From a virus: 49,323 nt of DNA. The translations under genes and the position numbers were made by a program. The notes under the pieces are model-generated. The model had not been told where the DNA came from, searched no databases, and worked only from the letters and a program-made list of their open reading frames with translations. Location: IMG/VR virus record IMGVR_UViG_3300050821_004263, positions 1-49,323 of that record. One strand, written 5' to 3'. Of this stretch, positions 21,983-30,566 are shown one piece after another. The number at the start of each line of letters is the position of its first letter. Positions within the stretch are counted from its first letter, which is position 1.

Positions 21983-24207
21983 TGAAATGCTTCCTCTGGA
22001 TGCAGGTCGGTGCCCCATGAGAGCATTTCAAGGCCAGCAAATGAGGTGCCATCCTCGGTGAACTGGACGAGCACCGAATCGGCCTGTATCGGCTGCGCTC
22101 CCGGTAGGTTCGGGTTGAAAATCATTTGCTCCAGCGTGTTGAGCGCCTCGGCATTGGCCGGCGCGATCGTCGGGTTGAACGCGATAGTTTGCGGCTTGGT
22201 GCCATACGGTAGAATCTGGTTTGGCTGCGGTGGGATAATCCGACCTGGGACAATCGTCGCCATGAGATTCGCTCCCGCCGTGGCCTCCACGTTGAGAAAC
22301 AGCCGTGTTGCGTTCTTGAGTAACTCCGGGGTCGCAAACGTGACAAACCCTGTTTGCGCCATCCACGGAATCGGATTGCCCGCATCGGACGTTGCGTTTC
22401 CGCCAACGCGATAAAGAAACTGTCCTTGCGGGTCGATGTAGTACAGGTAGGGATTATCAACGTCGGTCCCGCCAGGATTAGGCCCCGAGCCCTGCATAAT
22501 CCACGCGCCCACGTTCCAACCGCTCCAGTTTGTCCAAGCGTATTGCCCGAGCGTGTTGCTCGCCTCGTCGTCATACACCGCAATGGTGTTGGCAGCAGCA
22601 GAACCACGGTCGAACGCAAAGAGCGCCATAGACCGATAAATAATGGACGTGCCCGCGAACGGCGCATAGATACCATACTGATTGTTGAGGGCGACCTCTA
22701 CCTGAAAGTCCCCGGCAATCACTTTCATTAGTTGCTGATTGCCGTTGGAGATGTAGCCTTCGGTAAAGGGAATCGGCGCGCCGATATGCTCTAGCTCATA
22801 CGAACCTACGGCGAGGCGCATCATACTGCGGCCATCCCAAAAGATGAGTTCATTTTCGAGAGCATCAACGCAATCGGGCGAAGGTATGCCGTGGTCCATT
22901 ATTTGCGGCGTGACGGAGAACGAATACTCGCCAGCCTGGAAGTCATAGCCCTCGAACATATAGATGCTCGCGGTTTTAAGGACGTAGAGTGCGTTGCCGA
23001 CTGGAACGCACGCCTGCACGTTTGGGTCGCCGTCGCCTTCACCGATAGCGTAGCCACCGTTATTTGGGCTCGTCATCTTGCCGACGCCTGGCCCGGTCGA
23101 GGGGCCGTTCTCAATCATATATGTAAAGCACTCAGGTTGTAGAATGTCGCTGGCGAAAACTGTGTCGGGGTTGTTCGGGTCGCCCCAAAACCATACGTGG
23201 TCGTGCCAGGTCACACATCCGCTAAACGCATTGGGAGCCATGAACGAGAGCCCCTCGACGATGCCATCCTGCTCGTTGAAGCGCGCTGGTCCGCTCCACG
23301 GTTGCCCGCCGCCGCTAAACGTATCGTTGAGCGTTCCACTTGCAACAGGTCCTTGGTTCTGCGTTGCAATCATTAGCGGAGTCCCGTTGCCACCAGACGT
23401 TCCACTCAGCGTGACGCTATAGGTATAGCCGTTGCCCGCGTTGCCACCGCGTCGCGCGCCGAGGAATATCGTTGCTGTTGGAACGGCGCATCCGCTCTGC
23501 CCCTGCCCGCTACTGTCGAGATTGCCAACAGGCGGCGTCGAGCCAACCGAATACGCCTCGCCGATGAACGGCGGGTACGGCGGTGTCGCGTCAGGGGCAA
23601 GAAACGCTGCTGTTTCGTTGATGAGGATACACAACTGCGCGGCGATCGAAGCAGGGTCATCCGTGCCAAGGATATAGTATTTTGGGGTCGTGACGCTGTT
23701 TGTTCCATTGCTCACCGTCACCGTGATATAGACGTTGCCTGGTTGAATGCTTGGAAGGCCGGTAATCGTAATGTCGCCGGTTGCAAAACTACCGTTCGGC
23801 AAAACGAGCCCCGTAATAATCAAAACGTCGGCACCTGCGCTTCCAGCCTGTGGGTCACGCGCCGAGCAGAAGTCTGGTGGCTGCGTTCCTGAAAGAGCGA
23901 ACGGCCCAATCGGGGAGAGCGTAGAGGGCGTATTGCCCATTGAAAGTTTGCCCTGAGCGTACACAACCAACTGCGTCAGTGGCGACGGCCACGCGCGATA
24001 CCAACGGAACCCCGACACGGGAGTCTGCGTTGGCCCATTTGGCAGTTGGAATCGCGTTGTTCCGGTGCGCTTACCCCACGACCCATTGCGATGGTAGATG
24101 AGGTTCTGCGTAGCGGTTAGTCCCGAGCCGCCAACCTGCGACGGAGTTTGCGCCTCGTTCAGTACCCCGCTGCACGGAAAAGAAACGAACCTGTTACGCG
24201 GCGGCAT
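21979..24207 (-). CDS. Tail stabilisation / nozzle protein with an inserted domain
   Basis: The 742-residue protein begins with a segment typical of phage stabilisation proteins (SGVLNEAQTPSQ... NLIYHRNGSWGKRTGT). It continues with propeller-like blades (VWFWGDPNNPDTVFASDI, ALYVLKTASIYMFEGYDF, ENELIFWDGRSMMRLAVG). That is the pattern of P22 gp10-like or T7 gp12-like nozzle proteins at the tip of short tails. Residues of about 145-300 interrupt the pattern with a Thr/Val/Gly-rich domain that resembles inserts in two other virion proteins. Placed between adaptor and ejection protein genes, as expected for a podovirus. Confidence 0.7.
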   Translation of the reverse strand: MPPRNRFVSFPCSGVLNEAQTPSQVGGSGLTATQNLIYHRNGSWGKRTGTTRFQLPNGPTQTPVSGFRWYRAWPSPLTQLVVYAQGKLSMGNTPSTLSPIGPFALSGTQPPDFCSARDPQAGSAGADVLIITGLVLPNGSFATGDITITGLPSIQPGNVYITVTVSNGTNSVTTPKYYILGTDDPASIAAQLCILINETAAFLAPDATPPYPPFIGEAYSVGSTPPVGNLDSSGQGQSGCAVPTATIFLGARRGGNAGNGYTYSVTLSGTSGGNGTPLMIATQNQGPVASGTLNDTFSGGGQPWSGPARFNEQDGIVEGLSFMAPNAFSGCVTWHDHVWFWGDPNNPDTVFASDILQPECFTYMIENGPSTGPGVGKMTSPNNGGYAIGEGDGDPNVQACVPVGNALYVLKTASIYMFEGYDFQAGEYSFSVTPQIMDHGIPSPDCVDALENELIFWDGRSMMRLAVGSYELEHIGAPIPFTEGYISNGNQQLMKVIAGDFQVEVALNNQYGIYAPFAGTSIIYRSMALFAFDRGSAAANTIAVYDDEASNTLGQYAWTNWSGWNVGAWIMQGSGPNPGGTDVDNPYLYYIDPQGQFLYRVGGNATSDAGNPIPWMAQTGFVTFATPELLKNATRLFLNVEATAGANLMATIVPGRIIPPQPNQILPYGTKPQTIAFNPTIAPANAEALNTLEQMIFNPNLPGAQPIQADSVLVQFTEDGTSFAGLEMLSWGTDLHPEEAFQ

Positions 24208-25395
24208 TTATAGCCACGTTCCGCTATCGAGGTCCGAATCGTAGAACGCGCCGCTCGTTGGATTAACGTCACGTTTGGAATCCCACTCCAACTGCTTCGC
24301 CTGCTTTACGCACTCAGCAAACCGGATAGCGAACACCTTCGCCAATCCATCGGGGTCCTGCTTCCGCAGCCAGTAGTCCGCTAGCACTCCGTACACCAGT
24401 GCGATATGGAACTGCGGCGGAATCCCTGGCGTATCGGATGGATGCGCCATCGTTGACCCGGTGGAAGAGTAGTAAAAGTTCATCGTGTCGCCATTGGGCG
24501 ATAAGTTCACGATGCCGTTGGGAGTTACAACCAGCGTTGCGCCGGTATTGAGTGTAACATCATATGTGATATTCGTTCCTGGTGCGTTGGCCGCAGTGAG
24601 TTGAATCTGGTTGTCAGCCGTCTGCGTTGCCGCAAGGAATGGAGCGGGGCCAATAACCGCGTTCGAATTGTTGATGAGCGTCGAAACGGCGTTGGCGATA
24701 CTCGACGGCGAGTCGCCCGCCTGCACAACGTACGTCGGAACAACCACGGGTGCCGCAGGAACGTTCGTGAGCGTCACTTGTACCGTGTTGCCTGCGGTGA
24801 TAACTCCGGTAAACGTAATCGTTCCGATACCAGGCCCCTCCTGATTGCCTGGTCCTGGTTGCGGAAACAGCCGAATGTACCCGGCCCACAGTTCGCGGTA
24901 GCAGTACGGCTGCCCCATAGCCTGCGTGACATTTTGCCAATAAGCGTCAAACTCTGAAAACGACTTCCCGAGCAGCGTATAGGTCTGTTGCCCCGCAGGT
25001 GTGTATTCGACGCGCGTTAACGACTGCAAGTCAGGCGGCACGGGATAGTCAAGAACCGCGTACACCGGGACCGTCACCATCCGATCGGACAGCATCGGTG
25101 CAAGCCCGGTTGCCGAAACGAACTGTCCCAACATGATGTTGAGGTCGCGCTGCACAACCTGTTGCGGGAAGTCGCCCGTTACCGGCGGCGGGAATCCGGT
25201 ATCAGGGCCGGGCTCGCGCAGCAGGTGCCAAATCTTCGCTTGCATCGTTTGGAAGTCGATGGCTCCCGCAGTCGGTACGGAACCACGCGTTGCGGGGTTG
25301 AGCAGCATGACGCCACCCTGAACGTCATCCCAAATTATCTTGCCTTGGTTGCCGCCCCAGGACCAGGCGTTATAGTTTCCAGGCGCGCTCGGCAT
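24208..25395 (-). CDS. Head-tail adaptor protein with an inserted domain
   Basis: The 395-residue protein has an N-terminal helical part (FQTMQAKIWHLLREPG, QVVQRDLNIMLGQFV), a middle with LDYPVPPDLQSLTRVEYTP, and a C-terminal helical part (HIALVYGVLADYWLRKQD and RFAECVKQAKQLEWDSKRDV). This layout is typical of the adaptor / gp4-like proteins that join portal and tail in short-tailed phages. Residues of about 188-303 are a separate beta domain (GTITFTGVITAGNTVQVTLT...), inserted between two adaptor strands and alike to an insert in the tail stabilisation protein. It ends directly before that gene. Confidence 0.65.
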   Translation of the reverse strand: MPSAPGNYNAWSWGGNQGKIIWDDVQGGVMLLNPATRGSVPTAGAIDFQTMQAKIWHLLREPGPDTGFPPPVTGDFPQQVVQRDLNIMLGQFVSATGLAPMLSDRMVTVPVYAVLDYPVPPDLQSLTRVEYTPAGQQTYTLLGKSFSEFDAYWQNVTQAMGQPYCYRELWAGYIRLFPQPGPGNQEGPGIGTITFTGVITAGNTVQVTLTNVPAAPVVVPTYVVQAGDSPSSIANAVSTLINNSNAVIGPAPFLAATQTADNQIQLTAANAPGTNITYDVTLNTGATLVVTPNGIVNLSPNGDTMNFYYSSTGSTMAHPSDTPGIPPQFHIALVYGVLADYWLRKQDPDGLAKVFAIRFAECVKQAKQLEWDSKRDVNPTSGAFYDSDLDSGTWL

Positions 25396-25409
25396 GGTTG
25401 CCTACGCGG

Positions 25410-27341
25410 CTATTTGCCAATCCATTGAAACGCCGCGGGGGCGTGCGTGAAAAACTCGATAGAATCGTAGGGAGAGGTGAGCGTTAAGCACACAACCTGG
25501 TTCGCAAGGAGAGTTTGCTGCGCTCCGGCGTTGACTGCAAACGTGCCGCCACTCGCATTGGCCGTAAACATAACAAACGAAGGCCCGTAGTAACTCTTCC
25601 CTCCATTTGCACTCTGTGTGTAGGCTTGATATGCGGTCGATACGGTAATATTTGCCAGGGTGTTAATGGTAGTGTTTTGGTCGTTATACCCGAGGCAATT
25701 GCGAACGTATAATCCGCCAACCGTAACCGTACCAGTGACGCCTATAGGATTCGTGAATCCCTGCATCGAGCAGCCGTCAAACGTTATTAGGCCGCCCAAG
25801 GCGGTGCTGCTCCAGAGAACGGCATACTGCGTTGCCCCGTTCCCAGTTGACCCACCTCCAGCATTTGGATAGGTAGCATCAAGATGAACATTACAGAAGG
25901 AAACCTTATTGCAACCACCGCTAATGCACACGTTGGCCGAGCCGTCCGCTCCGAGGTTCGCATTATTGCCGAAGTTCCCAATGCCGCCGCCGGTAAACCG
26001 GACGTTCTGTGCGACATTGATTTGTACGCCGTACTGGTTGTTTGATGCTACGCCGTAGTTCGTGTTGCCACCAGACGTTCCACTCGTGATGTTGCCGTAA
26101 ATATTGCAGGCAACGAAATCTATTTCCGCCACATTAGTGCTGACGCCGCCGTTGGTATCAATGTAGACCAGCGGGTGGCCGTCAGTAGAGTTCTGCGACT
26201 TGTTCATCGTACAGTTCGATATAGCAACACTGTTGATTTGCCCGGTTGAGCCAGCAGGTTGGATAAACAGCGACGTAATGAAATTCTGCATTTGGCAGTT
26301 CGTTATTTGAACCTCATGGCTACCGCTGTTGATGCCTGAGGTTGAGAACGATGCGCCCCACCCTTGCGAGGTGTTGAAGCATACGCCGTACGACCATTCT
26401 GATAGATGCAGGTCTCGAACCACAAGATGCTCGCCGTTAGACTGGCCGCCACAGACCATGACAGCCGCGCAGTTCGTTGGCCCGTTACCGCTGCTAGGAT
26501 TCACCCCGTCCTGCGAGATGATGCCGCCAGGACCTACGCAGAACGATTGCGGCTGTTGGAGGATAACCGCCACGGAGTTGTTCGGGCTTCCCGCCTTATA
26601 CTGAATCGTCGGTGATTCTAAACCTGAACCCAAACCAGCAGAGTTGAACGCGGTCGGGCAGTTATAGAAGTTGCAGTGGACCGCGCGCACATTCCAACCG
26701 GATTGCACGTAAATGCACGTATCAAGGTTGCTTGTCGAGTTGGCCCAATTGAAGCCGAGGTTGTGCAAGTAGATGCCGCCGCTGCTATGCTGGCCGCTGG
26801 CGTTAAAGAGCACGAGCCCGCCGGTGCCGTTGATAATGAACTGAATAGAGTTGATGTTATTGCGGCCACCAGAACCAAGCCCCTGAATAACCGACGAGTC
26901 GGGCAATTGTATGCCAGTATTGGAGGCGTTTATTTGGTACCCGTACTGTGGAATCCACGCGAATCCGCCCACAAGTCCCGGACTTGGTAGGGCCATAGCA
27001 GCGAACATATTTGTGAGCGCGGTGGTGTTCGCTCCGGCGCTGCCGCTCGAAGTTCCGGTATAACTGCCGTAGTTGTAAAGCGTGAGACCAGCGCCGCTAA
27101 ACGCGGTGTTATAGGCGATTGTCGTTGAACCGCCGCCACCGATAAGTTCACCCAGCGTCACGAGTGGCAACTGATACCCAATACCATCGGCGGTGTGGTA
27201 CACCGGAATGGTATCGGTAAGTTGCGGAATAGCTAAAACCGGCGCTTGGGCTATCGTTTGGTCGCAGCGCGGCTGACGCGCAGCAAGTTGCTTGGCGTAG
27301 TCGAGCGCGAATGCGTCGAGTTGGCTCAGGTCGCGAAGCAC
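25410..27341 (-). CDS. Tail spike with right-handed beta-helix
   Basis: From GTG 27341 the 643-residue product has a short N-terminal helical head-binding part (DLSQLDAFALDYAKQLAARQ), a hinge, then repeated short strands rich in Asn, Gly and Ser (SGGIYLHNLGFNW..., VQITNCQMQNF, VAISNCTMNKSQ, VRFTGGGIGNFG). This is the pattern of a pectate-lyase-like beta-helix. A small beta domain ends it (FNWIGK-like tail). Such proteins bind and often cut host surface polysaccharide. Active-site acidic residues cannot be picked by eye. The start avoids overlap with the 71-residue gene upstream. Confidence 0.75.
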   Translation of the reverse strand: MLRDLSQLDAFALDYAKQLAARQPRCDQTIAQAPVLAIPQLTDTIPVYHTADGIGYQLPLVTLGELIGGGGSTTIAYNTAFSGAGLTLYNYGSYTGTSSGSAGANTTALTNMFAAMALPSPGLVGGFAWIPQYGYQINASNTGIQLPDSSVIQGLGSGGRNNINSIQFIINGTGGLVLFNASGQHSSGGIYLHNLGFNWANSTSNLDTCIYVQSGWNVRAVHCNFYNCPTAFNSAGLGSGLESPTIQYKAGSPNNSVAVILQQPQSFCVGPGGIISQDGVNPSSGNGPTNCAAVMVCGGQSNGEHLVVRDLHLSEWSYGVCFNTSQGWGASFSTSGINSGSHEVQITNCQMQNFITSLFIQPAGSTGQINSVAISNCTMNKSQNSTDGHPLVYIDTNGGVSTNVAEIDFVACNIYGNITSGTSGGNTNYGVASNNQYGVQINVAQNVRFTGGGIGNFGNNANLGADGSANVCISGGCNKVSFCNVHLDATYPNAGGGSTGNGATQYAVLWSSTALGGLITFDGCSMQGFTNPIGVTGTVTVGGLYVRNCLGYNDQNTTINTLANITVSTAYQAYTQSANGGKSYYGPSFVMFTANASGGTFAVNAGAQQTLLANQVVCLTLTSPYDSIEFFTHAPAAFQWIGK

Positions 27342-27342
27342 G

Positions 27343-27558
27343 CTAGTCGTCGATGCTCGGCTTGTTGCGAAGGTGAACGAAGCGCCCCGTTTCTCGCGCG
27401 GTTCTTTTGAGCATCCCACTTTGAATATCACCGCGCACCGGGTCTACCGATGCGTCGCCACCACCCTCGTCAGGGTTATAGACTATCGGGTACTTCATGC
27501 GCGGGAATTCTTCGGCGTCCTTATAAGTAGGGCCGTCTGATTTTTTGCCTCGCGCCAT
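27343..27558 (-). CDS. Hypothetical 71-residue virion-operon protein
   Basis: It starts in a TAATG junction at 27558. The short basic and acidic product (ARGKKSDGPTYKDAEEFPRM at the start) has no recognised domain. Its place just upstream of the tail spike and the tight junctions on both sides support a real gene. Confidence 0.65.
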   Translation of the reverse strand: MARGKKSDGPTYKDAEEFPRMKYPIVYNPDEGGGDASVDPVRGDIQSGMLKRTARETGRFVHLRNKPSIDD

Positions 27559-27989
27559 TATTTCGTTCCCTCTGCGCTCGTAGAACCCGTGTCGGTAGCA
27601 AACTCCGCCGCGTTACTGACGCTGCCAGTATTGTCGTGATACTTGTTCGTTAGTTCCGGGTCGTGCTTGCCCATGTCAATCGACGGAGGGAGGTTCTGAG
27701 GCGACGTATCGAGATTCTCCGCAGCCTTAGCGTCCTTCTGTTCGAGGTCCTTACGCAACCGCTGGTTCTCCTCGGACTTTTCGTGTAGGTCAAGCGCACG
27801 ATGCAATGCCTCATTTTCGGCAACAATCGGATGCACGAAGCGCGGATTCTTTATCTCGACGGTTGAGGCGATGCCAGCCAACGCGCAGCGCGAGCACGAA
27901 CCAACTAGCACTTCGTCCGTGAACGAACCAGGGCAGGTAACGAGCGTTCCGCACTGAGGACACGCTCTGTCCAGCGCAATGTCAGCCAC
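27558..27989 (-). CDS. Zinc-ribbon protein with coiled coil
   Basis: The 143-residue product starts at GTG 27989. Cys pairs CPQC (near 10) and CSRC (near 32) make a zinc ribbon. A charged coiled coil (ALHRALDLHEKSEENQRLRK) and a Ser/Thr/Asp-rich disordered tail follow. Such proteins recur in late operons of environmental phages. The role is unknown. Confidence 0.65.
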   Translation of the reverse strand: MADIALDRACPQCGTLVTCPGSFTDEVLVGSCSRCALAGIASTVEIKNPRFVHPIVAENEALHRALDLHEKSEENQRLRKDLEQKDAKAAENLDTSPQNLPPSIDMGKHDPELTNKYHDNTGSVSNAAEFATDTGSTSAEGTK

Positions 27990-28134
27990 GTTTCTTCTGC
28001 TCCTTGCTTTCGATAACGCGGCGGGCGGCGTGTTGCGACGCCACCCTATCCGCTGCTGCTTTGTCGTCTGTACGAAACACGACCTGTTGGTTCTGGTAGC
28101 CCTGCTCGACGACGACGTACTTCTCGCCGGCCAT
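27982..28134 (-). CDS. Hypothetical 50-residue protein
   Basis: ATG 28134 to TGA 27982-27984, overlapping the next gene's GTG by 8 bases. The product (AGEKYVVVEQGYQNQQVVFR, then a helical basic half ending KEQKKRG) has a beta-hairpin-then-helix look. Coding is supported by the fit between neighbouring genes. Confidence 0.6.
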   Translation of the reverse strand: MAGEKYVVVEQGYQNQQVVFRTDDKAAADRVASQHAARRVIESKEQKKRG

Positions 28135-28137
28135 CGG

Positions 28138-28830
28138 CTACACTAACGCCGGGTCGGCGTTCTTCGTTGTAGCCTTTGCGCGAGTTGCCGTAAGCGTAGC
28201 GACCGAACCGGCCACCGCACCGTCGAACTTCCCTTCGAGTCGCGCCAGGCGTTCGTTCATCGCGCGACGCTCGGCTTCGAGTTCCGCATCCTTGGCGCGT
28301 AACTGCGCTTCGTACTTGTCGGTCAGTTCCTCGACAGTCGGTTTGTGGTCAAACTGATAGTCGTCGAACTCGCCCAGGCCGTACATTTCGTACAAGCGCA
28401 CGGGCTTCTCGTTGCGACCGTCAGCCCCGATAATCGAGATAGTTACGTCAGGGGAGCGGTGGGGGCCAATCGGCTGCCCCTCGCGACTGCGAGGGTAGTC
28501 GTAACGGTTAACGTACCGCGCCTTCTCCGTCGATATGATGTCGCGCAACTCTTTGATTTTCTTTTCGTCCGTCGTTTTCTCGTACTCGTCCTCAAGGTCG
28601 AAAGGACCGAAGTACGCGCGCGTCCGATTGAGCGGCCACACGATGGACTTGCCAGGTTCGAGGACGTAGAGAATCGTTTTCTTCCCGAGTCCCTCGCACC
28701 ACGGAATATCGAGATGGCTAGGCGCGTCTGCCGCAAGTTCAATGCGGCAGAGTTGCTCAATCATCTTCGGTTCGCGCGACTGACTCAGCGACCGTTCGCG
28801 GTCAATCTTATCAAAGAAGGTTTTACCCAT
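28138..28830 (-). CDS. Hypothetical virion-operon protein, 230 residues
   Basis: ATG 28830 lies behind AAAGGG. The N-terminal 150 residues are mixed alpha/beta (CRIELAADAPSHLDIPWCEG, ILYVLEPGKSIVWPLNRTRA). The last 80 are a charged coiled coil (KYEAQLRAKDAELEAERRAM) with an Ala/Thr-rich end. It is similar in style to structural-cluster proteins of unknown role, and no family is named. The plus-strand frame over it (28345-29229) is a shadow. Confidence 0.65.
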   Translation of the reverse strand: MGKTFFDKIDRERSLSQSREPKMIEQLCRIELAADAPSHLDIPWCEGLGKKTILYVLEPGKSIVWPLNRTRAYFGPFDLEDEYEKTTDEKKIKELRDIISTEKARYVNRYDYPRSREGQPIGPHRSPDVTISIIGADGRNEKPVRLYEMYGLGEFDDYQFDHKPTVEELTDKYEAQLRAKDAELEAERRAMNERLARLEGKFDGAVAGSVATLTATRAKATTKNADPALV

Positions 28831-28856
28831 GCTTTCCCTTTGCTGCTAGCGTGCGC

Positions 28857-29249
28857 TTACGAACGATTCGGCGGAACGATCGGACCGGCGGTGGTACCCG
28901 TTAACGTCGTGCCAGGTTGTCCGCTCGGATTGGTAACGCTCGTCGTCGCAGATGGGTTGGTGTTGAACGCTGGAGGTTGCGGCGAAGGAGCGGGTGCGTT
29001 CGGCGAAGTCTCGTTCGGTCCCGGAACGCCAGGGATTCCGCTGGTCGGTTTCACCGGCTCCGGCGTGTTCTTCTTTTGCGCGGCGGCAATCTCGTCGGCT
29101 GACGGGCGATACGTCGGCTTCACTTCTGGCATTTTCGCCAGGCCGTTATCGTCCGTATCAACCTCCATCGGTTGGCCGGTGTTCGGGTCGCTAACAAGAG
29201 TTTTGCCCGCGCCGGGTTTGTGTTCGTAACTCGAAAGGTCTGCACTCAT
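28857..29249 (-). CDS. Proline-rich hypothetical protein
   Basis: Of the 130 residues the last 75 are Pro/Thr/Asn-rich and disordered (NAPAPSPQPPAFNTNPSATT). The first 55 are acidic with DDNGLAKMPEV. It lies between the probable decoration protein and the 230-residue gene. It could be a scaffold-like or linker protein. No evidence decides. Confidence 0.6.
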   Translation of the reverse strand: MSADLSSYEHKPGAGKTLVSDPNTGQPMEVDTDDNGLAKMPEVKPTYRPSADEIAAAQKKNTPEPVKPTSGIPGVPGPNETSPNAPAPSPQPPAFNTNPSATTSVTNPSGQPGTTLTGTTAGPIVPPNRS

Positions 29250-29251
29250 GT

Positions 29252-30310
29252 TTAGTACGCTCCGTAGATGAGAGTTGGCACTTTGCCCTTGTACCCGGTT
29301 CCACCGCTGAACGTCGCGCCACCAGCGGTGAGCGTCGAGCCTGCGCCCGCACTAACCGAAGCGGTGGTCGTAAGCGTGTTGGCGACCATGCCTGAGATGA
29401 AGGTGTAGAACTGCCACTGTTCGAGCGCATTGCCTGCAAGCGACGTAGTACCGCCAGTTACGAGGAACGGATTGGCAAGGCCGTTGATAGTCACTGTAAC
29501 GACAGCCGAAGATGACGTTGCCGTGAAGTACGGATACGGGCTACCGACACCGTGAACGGTGTTCGCTGCGAAATATTGGTCGGCGTTGAGCGCCGCGGCA
29601 AGTGCGGTCGCTGCCGTCGTCGTCGAGGCTGCCGTCGTCGCGTTGAGCGGAACGCTAATCGGGTGCGTCTGCACGGTTCCAGGTTGGCCCGTGGTGTACG
29701 GAACTTGGAGCGTTACGGTGAGCACGTCGCCAGAGGCAGGCGTACCACCAACCGTAAACGTCTGCGTCGCCTGAGCGAGGGCAGCGGCGGTCAGCGACGA
29801 GCCGATACCCGAAGCGGGAAGCACGACGCCGCCAATGAGCGAGCCGCGCGCCGTCGCCGTCGCGAGAGCAACGCCCTGGCCGTAACCAGCCGTGTTCCGT
29901 GAGGAAACGAGTTGAATGCCGTTCGTCAGCGTTACCGCTCCCGTACCGGACTGGTCAACCCACACGTAGTTGATGCCCTTAACTTTGGCGAGAACATACG
30001 GCGGGCCGCCCGAAATGTTGACCTGCGACGTTGGCGAGGTAAACGAGGCGTTGAGCGAGCCTGCGTTATCGAATCCCGTCCAACCATCGCGCACGACGCC
30101 AACCACGCCCGGCGTGGTCGTTCCGGCGGCCAGCGGCTGCACCGTCTGGAAGTCCGGTAAAATCTGCGAGTCAATCGCGGTCATCCCGAGCACGATGCCC
30201 GACAAGTACACGTTTGAAGCGTTGCTGACGCGGTAGCCCTGAGTACCCGCTCCACCGGAGTTCGGCAGATTCTCAAGCGTCAAATCCGCGACGTTAGTCC
30301 AACCTGGCAT
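29252..30310 (-). CDS. Probable capsid decoration or head-associated protein
   Basis: The 352-residue, low-charge beta protein lies three positions after the major capsid gene, a common site for decoration or head-fibre proteins. Residues 183-292 look like a separate Thr/Val-rich domain related in style to inserts in the adaptor and tail stabilisation proteins (GGTPASGDVLTVTLQVPY, then an Ala-rich helix). No decoration family motif is definite. A 6-bp hairpin with a GGGGAG ribosome site lies just upstream. Confidence 0.55.
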   Translation of the reverse strand: MPGWTNVADLTLENLPNSGGAGTQGYRVSNASNVYLSGIVLGMTAIDSQILPDFQTVQPLAAGTTTPGVVGVVRDGWTGFDNAGSLNASFTSPTSQVNISGGPPYVLAKVKGINYVWVDQSGTGAVTLTNGIQLVSSRNTAGYGQGVALATATARGSLIGGVVLPASGIGSSLTAAALAQATQTFTVGGTPASGDVLTVTLQVPYTTGQPGTVQTHPISVPLNATTAASTTTAATALAAALNADQYFAANTVHGVGSPYPYFTATSSSAVVTVTINGLANPFLVTGGTTSLAGNALEQWQFYTFISGMVANTLTTTASVSAGAGSTLTAGGATFSGGTGYKGKVPTLIYGAY

Positions 30311-30325
30311 TACTTATTTCTCCCC

Positions 30326-30347
30326 GCCCGGTTCCTTATGGCCGGGC
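30326..30347 (-). promoter_or_regulatory. Hairpin upstream of the decoration gene
   Basis: GCCCGG (30326-30331) pairs with CCGGGC (30342-30347) around a 10-base loop, between the stop of the 63-codon frame and ATG 30310. No U tract follows. On late mRNA it is followed directly by GGGGAG and the start codon, so it may protect the downstream message or set expression. Confidence 0.5.
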
Positions 30348-30369
30348 AAACTGTGAGGTGATGAAAGTG

Positions 30370-30552
30370 CTATCGCTTCCCGCGAACGTGATTCGTCTGG
30401 TCCATGTAAATGCCGATGCGCTTGGCCGGGTAACCCTCGATGTAACTCTCCGCATCCATCGTTGACCGAGCCGCCGTGACAATCTTGCCAGGCAGTTCGA
30501 CGTTGGAGGAAGGCGTTTCGCTCCCGTCGTTTTCGCGCTCTCTCTTAGCCAT
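30370..30552 (-). CDS. Hypothetical 60-residue protein
   Basis: ATG 30552 lies behind AAGGAG (30563-30568). The short hydrophilic product (AKRERENDGSETPSSNVELP; a later RIGIYMDQTNHV) has no recognised domain. It follows the HNH gene and may originally have followed the capsid gene directly. Confidence 0.55.
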   Translation of the reverse strand: MAKRERENDGSETPSSNVELPGKIVTAARSTMDAESYIEGYPAKRIGIYMDQTNHVRGKR

Positions 30553-30566
30553 GCTATTCAAACTCC

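Noticed and set aside
28345-29229. 294-codon plus-strand frame in the late arm
   Set aside because: It spans two minus-strand genes with good starts and ribosome sites and looks like an antisense shadow.
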